In this document: one piece after another, positions 16,767 to 26,312 of the stretch
How the letters are laid out: each line of letters starts with the position of its first letter
How positions within the stretch are numbered: position 1 is the first letter of the stretch
From: Niabella sp.
GTDB lineage: Bacteria > Bacteroidota > Bacteroidia > Chitinophagales > Chitinophagaceae
DNA: 64,000 bases
Assembly: GCF_030150205.1 (NCBI RefSeq)
Contig: NZ_JASLGT010000012.1
Span: 1-64,000, forward strand
Reading direction: 5' to 3'
Notes under the pieces: generated by a model
The model's input: the letters and a program-made list of their open reading frames with translations, nothing else
Told to the model about the DNA's origin: nothing
Databases searched by the model: none
Program-made: the position numbers and the translations under genes

Positions 16767-18809
16767 TTACTCCAACACCTTTATCTCCGTACGCCGGTTT
16801 AATTGGTGTTGTTCCTCGCTGCAGGGCACGTCGTTACCACAATCATTCAGTAACCGGCTTTCTCCATAACCCTTCGCCTTGAGGCGGTTTGCCGCAATGC
16901 CCCGGCTTACCAGGTAGCGTACGGCTGCTTCGGCGCGCCTGCGGGAAAGGGTCATATTAAAGGCATCGCCCCCACGACTATCCGTGTGCGATGACAGTTC
17001 TATTTTAACCGCAGGGTTCTCTGTCAGCATTTTTACCAGGTTGTCCAGTACCAGTGCTGCATCCGGGCGAATGTCCCATTTGTTATAGTCGTAATAAATA
17101 TCTTTTAATACAATGGAGGCGTCCTTCTTCAGCTCCATCACTTCCAGCGCCAGGTTTACGTAGATCACCTCACTGCGGTTGAGGCCCTTTGTGGTAACTT
17201 TTTCCCGGTTGGAGAAATAACCTTTGTTCTGCGCGATGACGTTGTAATCCGTTTGCTGGTCCAGCTGGTAATAGAACCGGCCGATTGAGTCGGAGGTTTT
17301 TTGTTCGGCGCTGCCACGGGTCACATTGGTTAATGAAGTCTGGATAAACGGAAGAGCACCCATATCGGCTTTGTTGATGGTCTTGCCCGCCAGCGTAAAC
17401 CGGATATCGTTATGGATCAGCTCCCGGTAAATGGTTGCTGCCGGTGCGGAAAAATCAGCAATGGCAACGGCTGCTTCCGTGGTTTTAATGCCATTCTTGA
17501 TACCGGTGATCTTATAATTTCCGGTTGCCAGGGCCCGTTGTACGGGAATGCTGCCATCTTCCCGGGTCATGGTTTCTATAACGGATTCATCGCCCTCTTT
17601 TTCAATCCGGATATTTACCCCATCCAGCGGTTTGCCGGTAGGTTTATCAATCACTTTTATTGCCAGGTTTTTATCAGCAGGTGGCTGCACCGGGGCAATT
17701 ACCGGTGGGTCATTGACCGGCACCGCCCTTTTTTTGCCCAGCCAGATCTTTACGCCCAGGCTGGCACTTAAAAAGCCCAGGTTCTTTTTTTCTGTATAGG
17801 GATGGGTAAAGGCATATTTATCCCCGTAGCGCATTTCCCGTTCTGAAGTAGCATCTGGTTTAAATGGACTGATACTGCCGCTTACCGTACCATTGGAGGA
17901 GGCCTGACCTTTCATTTCTGGTGAAGGAATGTACCAATAGTCGACACCTGCTGACAGAGAAGCCTTGGGGGAAAAGAAAAACTCCAGGCTGGCACCCCCG
18001 CGGGCGAGAAACTGCATCTTGTTTTTTTCCTTAATGTCTGCCGGACTGGCGGCTCCGCTGGCTTTATAGGCATCAAAAAAAGCGCCGGACATGCCATATT
18101 TTTCATAATTACCTTCCACATTTACCGTGGCCGTACCAATTGTTGAACTTGGAGTTACGGCATCCTTAACAGGGGCAGTTTCCACAAGCGTATTGTTATA
18201 ACTATAGCTGAAATGGTCTGGAGAAGTACCACTTCCGCTCAGGTAGTAATAACCAAAACGGCTCATCGCTATACCACCCTGGGCATAAACCGAACCCTGA
18301 AGCTTTTGCCGCCCAAACCAGAGGCGCGGTCCGGTTAATGCATAGTATCCTTTAAAATCTTTAACAGATGTTACCTGCTGTGTATTTTCCGGAAATGTAA
18401 AATAATCATTCCTCGCCTGCCCGGAATCCAGTGCATTGCTAAATTGCCCGGGATTGCCCATTCCCCGCAGGACTTCTTCAGCAGAAGCGGCAAAACGGCG
18501 GGTTTGCGGATGATTTCTTTTGATGTTCAGCATACCAACAGCCAGTTCCCATCCAAAAGCGTTTTTTCTCCATCCACCGTTCACTTCTGCAAACATACCG
18601 TTGCCCAGGTGATAAAGCGGATTGTCCCAAAGGGATTTGTTTTTTAAAAGATAGCCGCCCCGCAGCCCGGCATAAAATCCTGTTTGGTACAGCGGATATC
18701 CCGGATCATCGGTGCTGGCAGTGCTGGTAACAATATCATCTTGTGCAATAACTACCTGCATAACGGTCAGCAGGCAGACAAAGGAAAGCAGTAAAGATCT
18801 TTTTTTCAT
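16767..18809 (-). CDS. OmpA-family outer-membrane protein
   Basis: 680 residues from ATG 18809, where the signal peptide MKKRSLLLSFVCLLTVMQ starts; codons upstream are not protein-like. Residues about 30-390 look like an outer-membrane beta-barrel or beta-rich module. A middle region (about 415-560) has two carboxypeptidase-regulatory-like beta-sandwich segments (AIKVIDKPTGKPLDGVNIRIEK). The C-terminus (about 565-680) is a clear OmpA peptidoglycan-binding domain: YYDYNKWDIRPDA, SSHTDSRGGDAFNMTLSRRRA and the final HQLNRRTEIKVLE. It should tether the outer membrane to the cell wall. A 182-bp gap separates it from the divergent TapB-like gene. Confidence 0.93.
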   Translation of the reverse strand: MKKRSLLLSFVCLLTVMQVVIAQDDIVTSTASTDDPGYPLYQTGFYAGLRGGYLLKNKSLWDNPLYHLGNGMFAEVNGGWRKNAFGWELAVGMLNIKRNHPQTRRFAASAEEVLRGMGNPGQFSNALDSGQARNDYFTFPENTQQVTSVKDFKGYYALTGPRLWFGRQKLQGSVYAQGGIAMSRFGYYYLSGSGTSPDHFSYSYNNTLVETAPVKDAVTPSSTIGTATVNVEGNYEKYGMSGAFFDAYKASGAASPADIKEKNKMQFLARGGASLEFFFSPKASLSAGVDYWYIPSPEMKGQASSNGTVSGSISPFKPDATSEREMRYGDKYAFTHPYTEKKNLGFLSASLGVKIWLGKKRAVPVNDPPVIAPVQPPADKNLAIKVIDKPTGKPLDGVNIRIEKEGDESVIETMTREDGSIPVQRALATGNYKITGIKNGIKTTEAAVAIADFSAPAATIYRELIHNDIRFTLAGKTINKADMGALPFIQTSLTNVTRGSAEQKTSDSIGRFYYQLDQQTDYNVIAQNKGYFSNREKVTTKGLNRSEVIYVNLALEVMELKKDASIVLKDIYYDYNKWDIRPDAALVLDNLVKMLTENPAVKIELSSHTDSRGGDAFNMTLSRRRAEAAVRYLVSRGIAANRLKAKGYGESRLLNDCGNDVPCSEEQHQLNRRTEIKVLE

Positions 18810-18991
18810 GGTAGTTTGAATAATATAAAAATGGTTATAGTAGCCAGATTGGCGGTAAATATAGATGAAAAGCCGCATGTATAAAAACCTGTAGTCAACC
18901 CACGGCAATTATCGCTCCCCCATTTTGGCGATAGGGGTACCACCGCGAAAGGGCTAGTTTTACCCCATTAATCATCAAATAACAGGGTATA

Positions 18992-19666
18992 ATGAAGACA
19001 AAACTGGCGCTGTTACTGCTGCTGCTGGCAGCGTATAAAGGCATCTTTGCACAATGCGGCTATTATTTTTTTCAGAATAATAAAACAGTCACCATCGGGA
19101 TCTTTAATAAAAAAGGAAATGCAGATGGAAAAGTAGTATACAAAACCAGGGAGGTAACTGCCAGTGGAGGAAATAGCACGGCGGCATTGCGCTCTGAGGT
19201 GTTTGACCGTAAAGACAAGTCCGTGGCGGTATCTTCCGGAACCGTTCAATGCAAGGGCGGCGTGCTGTTGATGGATATGAAAATGATGATGGCACCGCAG
19301 CAAAGCGGACAATTGCAATGGACCGAAACCAGTGCCAAAGGCATGTACCTGGAGTATCCTTCATCCCTAAGTGTTGGACAGGATCTCAAAGACGGCAGTT
19401 TTGAAATGGACATGAAAATGGCCACGGGTATCCCGGCTTCTGTGTCCCTGGATATTACGGATCGCCATGTGGTGGCAAAAGAAAAAGTGAGCACCCCGGC
19501 CGGCAGCTGGGATGCATATAAGATCACCTACCAGTCAAAAATGCTGATCAACATGGGTTTTGGAGTGCCCTTTAAAATGGAAACAACGGAATGGTTTGTA
19601 CCGGGATTTGGGGTAGTGCGCACGGAATCCAAATACGGCAAAACGGAATTGCTTTCCATTGAATAG
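18992..19666 (+). CDS. Secreted TapB/DUF3108-like protein
   Basis: 224 residues with signal peptide ending GIFAQ. Beta-strand-rich, with the layout of the TapB family (DUF3108-like): NADGKVVYKTREV, MDMKMATGIPASVSLDITDRHV, GSWDAYKITYQ and the closing ETTEWFVPGFGVVRTESKYG. The function is unknown; such proteins are probably periplasmic lipid- or envelope-associated sandwich proteins. Its last 35 codons are duplicated at 19899-20003 and a shorter trace occurs at 19772-19782, each followed by a CGCAGAT-type repeat. It is divergent from the OmpA-family gene. Confidence 0.8.
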   Translation: MKTKLALLLLLLAAYKGIFAQCGYYFFQNNKTVTIGIFNKKGNADGKVVYKTREVTASGGNSTAALRSEVFDRKDKSVAVSSGTVQCKGGVLLMDMKMMMAPQQSGQLQWTETSAKGMYLEYPSSLSVGQDLKDGSFEMDMKMATGIPASVSLDITDRHVVAKEKVSTPAGSWDAYKITYQSKMLINMGFGVPFKMETTEWFVPGFGVVRTESKYGKTELLSIE

Positions 19667-19679
19667 CTAACCTCCGGAC

Positions 19680-20105
19680 GTTTTTTGCCCGCAGATGGCG
19701 CAGATGAAACGCAGACGAAAGCCATCAGCGAAGATCCGCGGGAAGAATCTGCGGGATCAGCGGGGAAGTGACCATTGAATAGATAAGCCTATTTACGCTT
19801 TTTTTTGCCCGCAGATGGTGCAAATGAAACGCAGACGAAAGCCATCAGCGAAGATCCGTGGGAAAAATCTGCGGAAATCAGCGGGAAGCGGCGGCCGCAA
19901 AGTTCCCCTTAAGATTGAAACAACGGAATGGTTTGTGCCGGGCTTCGGAGTGGTGCGTACGGAATCGAAATACGGTAAAACGGAATTGATTTCGATCGAG
20001 TAAGCTTTTAATTTTTTTTGCCCGCAGATGACACAGATGAGGCGCAGACGGGAAAACTACCAGCGAAGATCCGCGGGAAAAATCTGCGGGATCCGCGGGA
20101 AAACC
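19680..20105 (+). repeat. Three tandem-spaced copies of a ~90-bp CGCAGAT-type repeat
   Basis: Copies lie at about 19680-19767, 19798-19888 and 20010-20102. Each begins TTTTTTGCCCGCAGATG, has ACGCAGACG or GGCGCAGACG, then CAGCGAAGATCCG and AATCTGCGG near its end, so the ends are inverted relative to each other (CCCGCAGAT / ATCTGCGGG). Each copy is preceded by a trace of the TapB-like gene's 3' end. Shorter relatives occur at 5786-5832, 15374-15395 and 44012-44032. The 520-bp gap before polA holds nothing else. Confidence 0.85.
19899..20003 (+). pseudogene. Remnant duplicate of the TapB-like gene's 3' end
   Basis: 34 codons plus stop, KVPLKIETTEWFVPGFGVVR and on to ELISIE, nearly identical to the C-terminus of the gene ending at 19666 but with synonymous third-base changes (for example ATTTCGATCGAG against CTTTCCATTGAA). 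The divergence shows that it was a real coding paralogue for some time before losing its 5' part. It has no start of its own and is embedded between repeat copies 2 and 3. A shorter trace, CCATTGAATAG at 19772-19782, marks another lost copy. Confidence 0.8.
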
Positions 20106-20186
20106 GCCGGAAACCCTTAAGCTCATTTACCCTGCCTATTATGGTTCCCTTATCGCGTTTTAGATTCTATACATTACCTTAGCGGC

Positions 20187-23027
20187 ATGGAGAAAAAGTT
20201 ATTTCTGTTAGATGCGTATGCGCTTGTTTTTCGCGCCTATTATGCACTCATTCGCAGTCCCCGCATCACCAGTAAAAATAAAAATACCAATGCCCAGTTC
20301 GGGTTTACCAATACCCTTGTAGAGCTCATCAATAAGCAAAAACCCTCCCATATGGCCGTTTGTTTTGATACACACGCCCTTACGGAACGCCATACGGATT
20401 TTGCCGATTATAAAGCCAACCGCCAGGAAACGCCGGAAGATATTTTGATTGCCGTACCGGATATTAAACGGATTATTAAAGGATTTAATATACCGGTGAT
20501 TGAATCAGACGGTTATGAGGCGGATGACATCATTGGTACCCTCAGTAAAAAAGCGGCCGCTGAAGGATACGAGGTATTTATGGTAACACCGGATAAGGAT
20601 TATGGCCAGCTGGTAAGCGATAAAATAAAGATCTATAAGCCCGGTTACCAGGGAGGCGATGTGGAGATCATGGGGCCGGAGGAGGTATGCGCCAAATGGA
20701 ATATAAAAAGCGTATCCCAGGTAATTGATGTGCTGGGATTGATGGGGGATGCAGTAGACAATATCCCCGGAATAGCCGGAGTGGGAGAAAAAACAGCCGC
20801 AAAGCTGCTGGCAGAATATGAAACCCTCGAAAATGTGGTGGCCAATGCGGAGAATATAAAAGGTGCCCTTGGCCGGAAAGTGCAGGAAGGAAAAGAGATG
20901 GCCATTCTTTCCAAAAAACTGGCTACCATTATCACTACGGTACCGGTTGAATTTCATGAAGAAGATTTTCAGATCAAGGACTGGAACAAAGACGAACTAA
21001 AAGAGATCTTTGGAGAGCTGGAATTTCGCACGCTGGCAAAACGCCTGCTGGGAGAAGACGCAGGAGATTCTGCCGCCCCGGTAGCAAAAACACCGGCCAA
21101 TAAAGGCCTGCAGATCGACCTGTTTGGAAATGTGATCGGCGGTGCAGAAGCAGCCGAACCATTGGCCGCTGAAACGGAAACGGTTTCCGAAGGTTTTACA
21201 ACGTTAAAAACCATCAAGGATACCCAACCGGTTTATACAGCCATTGTGGGTGAGGAAGCTATTGCCGGACTGGTAAATGAACTGCTGCCGGTAACGGAGG
21301 TTTGCTTTGATACGGAAACCACCAATATCGATGCGAATCTTGCGGAACTGGTGGGCATGAGCTTTTCCATTAAAGCAGGTACGGGGTATTATATTCCCTG
21401 CCCGGCCGACCAGGAGGAAACAAAAAAGATACTGGCCTTACTGGCGCCTTTATTCGAAGATGAGCAGAAATTATGGATCGGGCAGAATTTAAAATACGAC
21501 CTGCTGGTATTGAAATGGTATGGTGTGGAACCGAAAGGAAAGATCTTTGATACCATGCTGGCGCATTATGTGATTGAGCCGGACGGTAAGCGGAGTATGG
21601 ACCAACTAAGTGCCAAATACCTGGGATATGAGCCGATTCATATTGAAGAACTGATCGGGAAGAAAGGGAAAGGCCAGGGCACCATGCGCGATGTGGAGAT
21701 CGAAAAAATAAAAGACTATGCGGCGGAAGATGCAGATATAACGCTTCAGCTAAAAGAAGTGTTTGAGCCCATGCTGGAAAAACGGCAGGTACAACAGGTT
21801 TTTGAAGAAGTAGAAAATCCACTGGTGCGGGTGTTGACCAATATGGAATTTGAAGGCATCCGTATTGATGAAGCGTTTTTGAAAAACTATTCAAAAGAGT
21901 TGGAAAAAGATGCTGCCGAAGCAGAAAAACAAGTATTCGAGATGGCCGGTGTAAAATTTAACCTGGCCTCTCCGAAACAATTGGGAGAAATCTTGTTTGA
22001 ACGGCTGAAGCTGGACAGCTCCGCACGAAAAACAAAAACCGGTCAGTACCAGACCGGGGAGGACGTTTTATTGAAGCTGGCAGCAAAGGGGCATGCCATT
22101 GCCGACCAGATCATTACCTTCCGTGAGCTGACCAAATTGCGCTCTACCTATGTGGATGCCCTTCCTCAGCTGATCAACCCAAAGACCGGCAGGGTGCACA
22201 CGACCTATGGGCAGGCGGTGGCGGTTACCGGACGGCTGGCCAGCAATAACCCCAACCTTCAGAATATACCAGTGCGTACCGAGCGGGGTAAAGAGATCCG
22301 CAAAGCGTTTATCCCGCGGGATGAAAAACATATATTATTGTCGGCCGACTATTCGCAGATCGAGCTCCGGATTGTAGCGGCTATGAGCGGCGACGCAAAT
22401 ATGGTCAACGCCTTTAAACAGGGTGTAGATATTCATACGGCCACGGCATCCAAGGTATTTAACGTGGAAATGGATGCGGTAACAAGGGAAATGCGCTATA
22501 AGTCGAAAAGCGTAAACTTCGGAATTATTTATGGTCAGGGTGCTTTTGGACTGGCCGATAACCTGGGTATTTCCCGTACCGAAGCCAAGGGGATCATCGA
22601 CAGCTATAAAAAGGAATTTTCCGGTATCCAGCGGTATATGGATGATACCATCAATTTTGCACGGGAGCATGGCTATGTGCAAACCCTGATGGGGCGCAAG
22701 CGCTGGCTGAAGGACATTAATTCCAGCAATTTTACCGTAAGAGGCTTTGCCGAACGCAACGCCATTAACTCGCCTATCCAGGGAACGGCGGCCGATATGA
22801 TTAAACTGGCGATGCAAAAAGTATATACAGCCATGAAAAAAGCCGGGCTTAAAAGCCGGATGATCCTGCAGGTGCATGATGAGCTGATCTTTGACGCGTT
22901 AAAAGAGGAAGTACACGAGCTTAAACCGCTGATCATTGAAAACATGCAAATTGCATTACCCTTGCCGTTTGAAGTACCCGTGATCGCAGAATGCGGTGAG
23001 GGTAGCAACTGGCTGGAAGCGCATTGA
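20187..23027 (+). CDS. polA: DNA polymerase I
   Basis: 946 residues. The order is 5'-3' exonuclease (LFLLDAYALVFRAYYA, ESDGYEADDIIGTL, GDAVDNIPGIAGVGEKTA), 3'-5' exonuclease (CFDTETTNID with the DxE pair, YAAEDADITLQL) and family A polymerase (LLSADYSQIELRI, REMRYKSKSVNFGIIYGQ, LQVHDELIFD). All catalytic carboxylates of the polymerase and proofreading domains appear present, unlike the proofreading-dead enzymes of some taxa. It fills gaps after excision repair and replaces primers. A monocistronic gene preceded by the repeat cluster; a three-way-junction-like sequence follows it. Confidence 0.98.
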   Translation: MEKKLFLLDAYALVFRAYYALIRSPRITSKNKNTNAQFGFTNTLVELINKQKPSHMAVCFDTHALTERHTDFADYKANRQETPEDILIAVPDIKRIIKGFNIPVIESDGYEADDIIGTLSKKAAAEGYEVFMVTPDKDYGQLVSDKIKIYKPGYQGGDVEIMGPEEVCAKWNIKSVSQVIDVLGLMGDAVDNIPGIAGVGEKTAAKLLAEYETLENVVANAENIKGALGRKVQEGKEMAILSKKLATIITTVPVEFHEEDFQIKDWNKDELKEIFGELEFRTLAKRLLGEDAGDSAAPVAKTPANKGLQIDLFGNVIGGAEAAEPLAAETETVSEGFTTLKTIKDTQPVYTAIVGEEAIAGLVNELLPVTEVCFDTETTNIDANLAELVGMSFSIKAGTGYYIPCPADQEETKKILALLAPLFEDEQKLWIGQNLKYDLLVLKWYGVEPKGKIFDTMLAHYVIEPDGKRSMDQLSAKYLGYEPIHIEELIGKKGKGQGTMRDVEIEKIKDYAAEDADITLQLKEVFEPMLEKRQVQQVFEEVENPLVRVLTNMEFEGIRIDEAFLKNYSKELEKDAAEAEKQVFEMAGVKFNLASPKQLGEILFERLKLDSSARKTKTGQYQTGEDVLLKLAAKGHAIADQIITFRELTKLRSTYVDALPQLINPKTGRVHTTYGQAVAVTGRLASNNPNLQNIPVRTERGKEIRKAFIPRDEKHILLSADYSQIELRIVAAMSGDANMVNAFKQGVDIHTATASKVFNVEMDAVTREMRYKSKSVNFGIIYGQGAFGLADNLGISRTEAKGIIDSYKKEFSGIQRYMDDTINFAREHGYVQTLMGRKRWLKDINSSNFTVRGFAERNAINSPIQGTAADMIKLAMQKVYTAMKKAGLKSRMILQVHDELIFDALKEEVHELKPLIIENMQIALPLPFEVPVIAECGEGSNWLEAH

Positions 23028-23114
23028 TAATGTGGGGATTTGAAGATATGGAAATGTGGAAATGAAGATCTGTCACGGCCCGGTAATCTTCCTCCGGTCG
23101 ACATTTCGCAGGTA

Positions 23115-23162
23115 AAAACGGGTCTGAGGTAGAGCCTCAAACTTCAAAGCTGAAGCCGTTTT
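23115..23162 (+). other. Compact three-way-junction-like inverted repeat after polA
   Basis: An outer stem AAAACGG (23115-23121) / CCGTTTT (23156-23162) encloses two adjacent hairpins, TGAGG-TAGAG-CCTCA (23125-23139) and CTTCA-AAGC-TGAAG (23142-23155). Just upstream (23034-23072) is low-complexity GGAAATG/GAAGAT sequence. It could be a polA 3' structure; it lacks a terminal T-run. The rest of the 272-bp gap shows nothing. Confidence 0.5.
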
Positions 23163-23299
23163 CGTTTGAGAATTAGAAATAACGAATAAGATATCTTAAT
23201 TATAATGTAGAAGAGAAGATCCGTTGACTGTAAACCGGCTGATGAACAACCGCGATTCAAATACCGTCCATGTATTATTAGAGGAATTGACTATTTTTA

Positions 23300-24787
23300 A
23301 TGTTTAAACTACGTCTTATGACCACCATATTGAACAGAACTGCGCTGATTGTGAGCCTATTTTCCCTGATACTGGCTGCCTGCCGGAAAGATCATACTCC
23401 GGTATACAAAGTGCCAAGCGTAAATGATTCGATGTTTTTCCTTTTTAAGGATCAGTATTTGTGGAATGACGTGATCCCGGACTCTGCCACGTTTAAGCCC
23501 AACAGCTACGCTAAAACGGAGGATATGTTTAATGCACTGATCGCGTTCAACAAACGGGATGGTAAAAACCTGGATAAATATAGTTTCCTGGATGATGGAA
23601 CCGTTGCCGGGGAGATCGGCGGTGTTTCCGGCGGCTTCGGAATGACTGTAAATTATAACGCATTGAATGATCTTCGGGTGGTATCGGTTTACCCGGGCTC
23701 TCCGGCTTACCTGAAGGGTGTCCGCCGTTCCTGGAGGATCACTGCCATCAATGGCAATACCAATCTGAGTTATGATGGAGGTGGAAATAATCCCGGCCCG
23801 AATGTAAAGCGGGTTATTGATGGGATTTACTACAGCAATAGTACAGAACTGACCCTGCAAAAGCCAGACAGCAGTTCTGTAACCGTGACGATTAATGCAG
23901 CTAATTTTGATATCAACCCGGTGTTGTACAGCAATATCCTGAATTTGTCGGGAAGAAAAGTAGGATATATCGTGTTTAACCAGTTTATTGTGAAGGCAAA
24001 AGCGCAACCCTATTTAGATCCGGTATTTGATAATTTTATCAGCAATGGTATTACGGATCTGGTAGTAGACCTTCGGTACAATGGTGGCGGTGCTGTTGAA
24101 ACAGCAGAATACCTTGCAGATCTTATTGCTCCCACTGCTGTAGGTACAGATATAAACCTGATGTACACCGAAAATTTCAACACGAATCTTTCTGCACATC
24201 GATATAGCAATTACCTGAGAACAAGGATGGTGCCTGGGTATGATTTCTCATATGGAACGCTTTTCGATTCCTGGGTTGCATATGCGGCTACGCCTTTCAA
24301 GAAAGCAAAGTCACTTAATCTTTCTAAGGTTGCTTTTATCGGAACCGGTCAAACGGCATCTGCCAGTGAATTGCTCATCAACGTGCTCAAGCCCTATATG
24401 ACCGTAAAACTGGTGGGCGATACCACCTACGGAAAACCGGTGGGCTTTGTGGGAATGACCATTGGTAAATTTGATATGTATGCTGTATCTATCTGGTCAA
24501 AGAATATGGCTGGTGTTGGCGACTATTTTGATGGGATGATTCCGGACGACGCATCTGCGGTCATACCGGCTGAAAAATATGAGGACTATTCCAAAGACTG
24601 GGGCAGTACAGACGAGATCTACCTGCGCAGGGCATTAAAGATCATGGGCGTTACCGTGCCTGCGCAGCTCATGAGCCGTACCGGATTAAAAGAACCTGCC
24701 AGCAACCGTAAGCTGATGATCCGCAATCCCATGCCTGACCTGAATTTCAAAGGTATGATCGAAACAAGGGAGCGGATCATACGTTAA
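23300..24787 (+). CDS. S41-family (C-terminal processing) peptidase, lipoprotein
   Basis: 495 residues; the start could also be ATG 23318 six codons later. The N-terminus is a lipoprotein signal with lipobox LAAC. Residues about 95-195 form a PDZ-like region (GGFGMTVNYNALNDLRVVSVYPGSPAYLKGVRR), followed by the S41 catalytic domain: DLRYNGGGAVETAEYLA, the Ser in TGQTASASELLI and the Lys in GDTTYGKPVG, the Ser/Lys dyad of the family. It is likely a periplasmic or outer-membrane protease that trims substrates at their C-termini. Not linked to any neighbour; the next operon faces it. Confidence 0.92.
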   Translation: MFKLRLMTTILNRTALIVSLFSLILAACRKDHTPVYKVPSVNDSMFFLFKDQYLWNDVIPDSATFKPNSYAKTEDMFNALIAFNKRDGKNLDKYSFLDDGTVAGEIGGVSGGFGMTVNYNALNDLRVVSVYPGSPAYLKGVRRSWRITAINGNTNLSYDGGGNNPGPNVKRVIDGIYYSNSTELTLQKPDSSSVTVTINAANFDINPVLYSNILNLSGRKVGYIVFNQFIVKAKAQPYLDPVFDNFISNGITDLVVDLRYNGGGAVETAEYLADLIAPTAVGTDINLMYTENFNTNLSAHRYSNYLRTRMVPGYDFSYGTLFDSWVAYAATPFKKAKSLNLSKVAFIGTGQTASASELLINVLKPYMTVKLVGDTTYGKPVGFVGMTIGKFDMYAVSIWSKNMAGVGDYFDGMIPDDASAVIPAEKYEDYSKDWGSTDEIYLRRALKIMGVTVPAQLMSRTGLKEPASNRKLMIRNPMPDLNFKGMIETRERIIR

Positions 24788-24880
24788 AAGGATCGGTTGC
24801 AATGGGTGCGCTTTAAACGGGGAATTATCGCTTGTAAATGGCATTGATAGCTGACCGCTGATGGCTTCCGTCAGTGTTGA

Positions 24881-25513
24881 TCAAACCCATCCTTTTTTTA
24901 CAGCGACCAACACGAGCCCTACGCGGTTGCGTACCTCCAGCTTTTCCATAATGCTGGTGGCATAGCTTTCCACGGTACGGGCACTCAGGAAAATTGAGGC
25001 CGCAATTTCCTTGTAGGTGGCATCAGAACAAAGCCAGGGGATCAGTTCCCGTTCTTTGGGGCTTAGTTCCTGCTGTGTTACCTCTTTTTTGATATAATCA
25101 TTTGCCAGCGCCTTACTTACCTTGGCATTGTAAAAAATGCCTTCTTTTACAATGGTATTAAGGGCATGGGCCAGGTCCTTTTGCTGAATACTTTTTAGTA
25201 AATAACCTTTGGCTCCGGAGCGGATCATCTTGATAATTTTTTCATCATCATCCTGCATACTCAGGGCCAGCACAATTACGCCCGGATGGTGTTCCGTCAG
25301 CCATTTAGCTACTGCGTATCCATCCATTACCGGCATCTGTACATCCAGTATCACCACATCCGGAATGTTTTTGGGCTGATGAAACCGTTCCATCATTTCA
25401 TTGCCGCTGCTGCATACATATAGCACATCAAAATTGGGGATGGAGCTGATCATTGTAGACAAGGCCTGTGCAATCAGTACGTGATCATCAACAATGACAA
25501 TACTATGCCTCAT
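24881..25513 (-). CDS. LuxR/NarL-family response regulator
   Basis: 210 residues. Receiver domain with the acidic pocket VDD, phosphoacceptor Asp57 (VVILDVQMPVMDGY) and Lys in AKGYLLK; C-terminal LuxR helix-turn-helix (LSPKERELIPWLCSDATYKEIAASIFLSARTVESY). It is a DNA-binding transcription factor switched on by the adjacent kinase, whose gene it overlaps by 11 bp. It is the last gene of a four-gene minus-strand operon. Confidence 0.95.
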   Translation of the reverse strand: MRHSIVIVDDHVLIAQALSTMISSIPNFDVLYVCSSGNEMMERFHQPKNIPDVVILDVQMPVMDGYAVAKWLTEHHPGVIVLALSMQDDDEKIIKMIRSGAKGYLLKSIQQKDLAHALNTIVKEGIFYNAKVSKALANDYIKKEVTQQELSPKERELIPWLCSDATYKEIAASIFLSARTVESYATSIMEKLEVRNRVGLVLVAVKKGWV

Positions 25514-26312
25514 GGTCGGGTATTTTGTTTAAAGGTAATGAAATGTGTAATTGAGTACCATTGTTGCTGCTCCATTGAAAAGCGGCGCCCATGCTCTGGA
25601 TCCTTCGTTCGATAGACTGCAACCCGCTGCCTCCGCCAATACGGTAGGCTGCTGCCTGTTCCCGGTCGATGCCCTTGCCATTATCGGCACAGGCAATTTT
25701 AAGCACAGAGCCGGCTAATACAACTTTAATTTCAATGGCGGTTCCTCCACTGTGCTTTAAACTGTTCTGGATAAATTCCTGGCAGATGCGCACAATCGAA
25801 AGGTTGGCATGCTCATTCAGCAGGCCGGAGATATCCCGGTTGCAGGAGAAGAACGTTTGACAAAGCCCGCTTTCATTAATACGCGCCATTTCTTTTTCAA
25901 GGTAATGTACAAAGCTGAAATCTGCAAAGTTCTGGGTGGTCAGCATTTTGCTGATGCTGCGCAATTCGTTCAGCGACTCCTGGATCAGCACATTCTGAGC
26001 CGAGATCCTCCGCTTAATGTCATCCATATCATCCGATAACAGGGTGTTCTCCATCTGAAGATACGTAAGTGTCAGTTTTTGTCCGATGGTGTCGTGCAGC
26101 TCACTACCAATATTCTGCATCAGCCTTTGCTGTACTTCCTGCCGTGTTTCCAATAGCTCCTGTTTATGCAGGATGGCATTGGCCTCCCGCTCCCTTTTAT
26201 AAAGGATATTGCGCCGGCGAATGCTGATAATGATAAAGTACACAGCCATTACCAGCAGTAATACGGTCAGAATCACCGAAAGAAAAAAAACATTTATCTC
26301 TTTTTCGCCCAT
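25503..26312 (-). CDS. NarL-type sensor histidine kinase
   Basis: 269 residues. One N-terminal membrane helix (about residues 7-30), a coiled-coil linker, a HisKA_3-like dimerisation region with His73 in GSELHDTIGQK, and an HATPase_c domain (FIQNSLKHSGG, DNGKGI, GGGSGLQSIERR). It has no periplasmic sensor domain of its own, so the signal must come from elsewhere, plausibly from the multi-pass protein encoded immediately upstream with a 19-bp gene overlap. It phosphorylates the response regulator encoded just downstream. Confidence 0.95.
   Translation of the reverse strand: MGEKEINVFFLSVILTVLLLVMAVYFIIISIRRRNILYKREREANAILHKQELLETRQEVQQRLMQNIGSELHDTIGQKLTLTYLQMENTLLSDDMDDIKRRISAQNVLIQESLNELRSISKMLTTQNFADFSFVHYLEKEMARINESGLCQTFFSCNRDISGLLNEHANLSIVRICQEFIQNSLKHSGGTAIEIKVVLAGSVLKIACADNGKGIDREQAAAYRIGGGSGLQSIERRIQSMGAAFQWSSNNGTQLHISLPLNKIPDHEA

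Noticed and set aside
23115..23162. Integron attC site
   Set aside because: The fold is a three-way junction without the conserved attC core sites, and no integrase gene is near.
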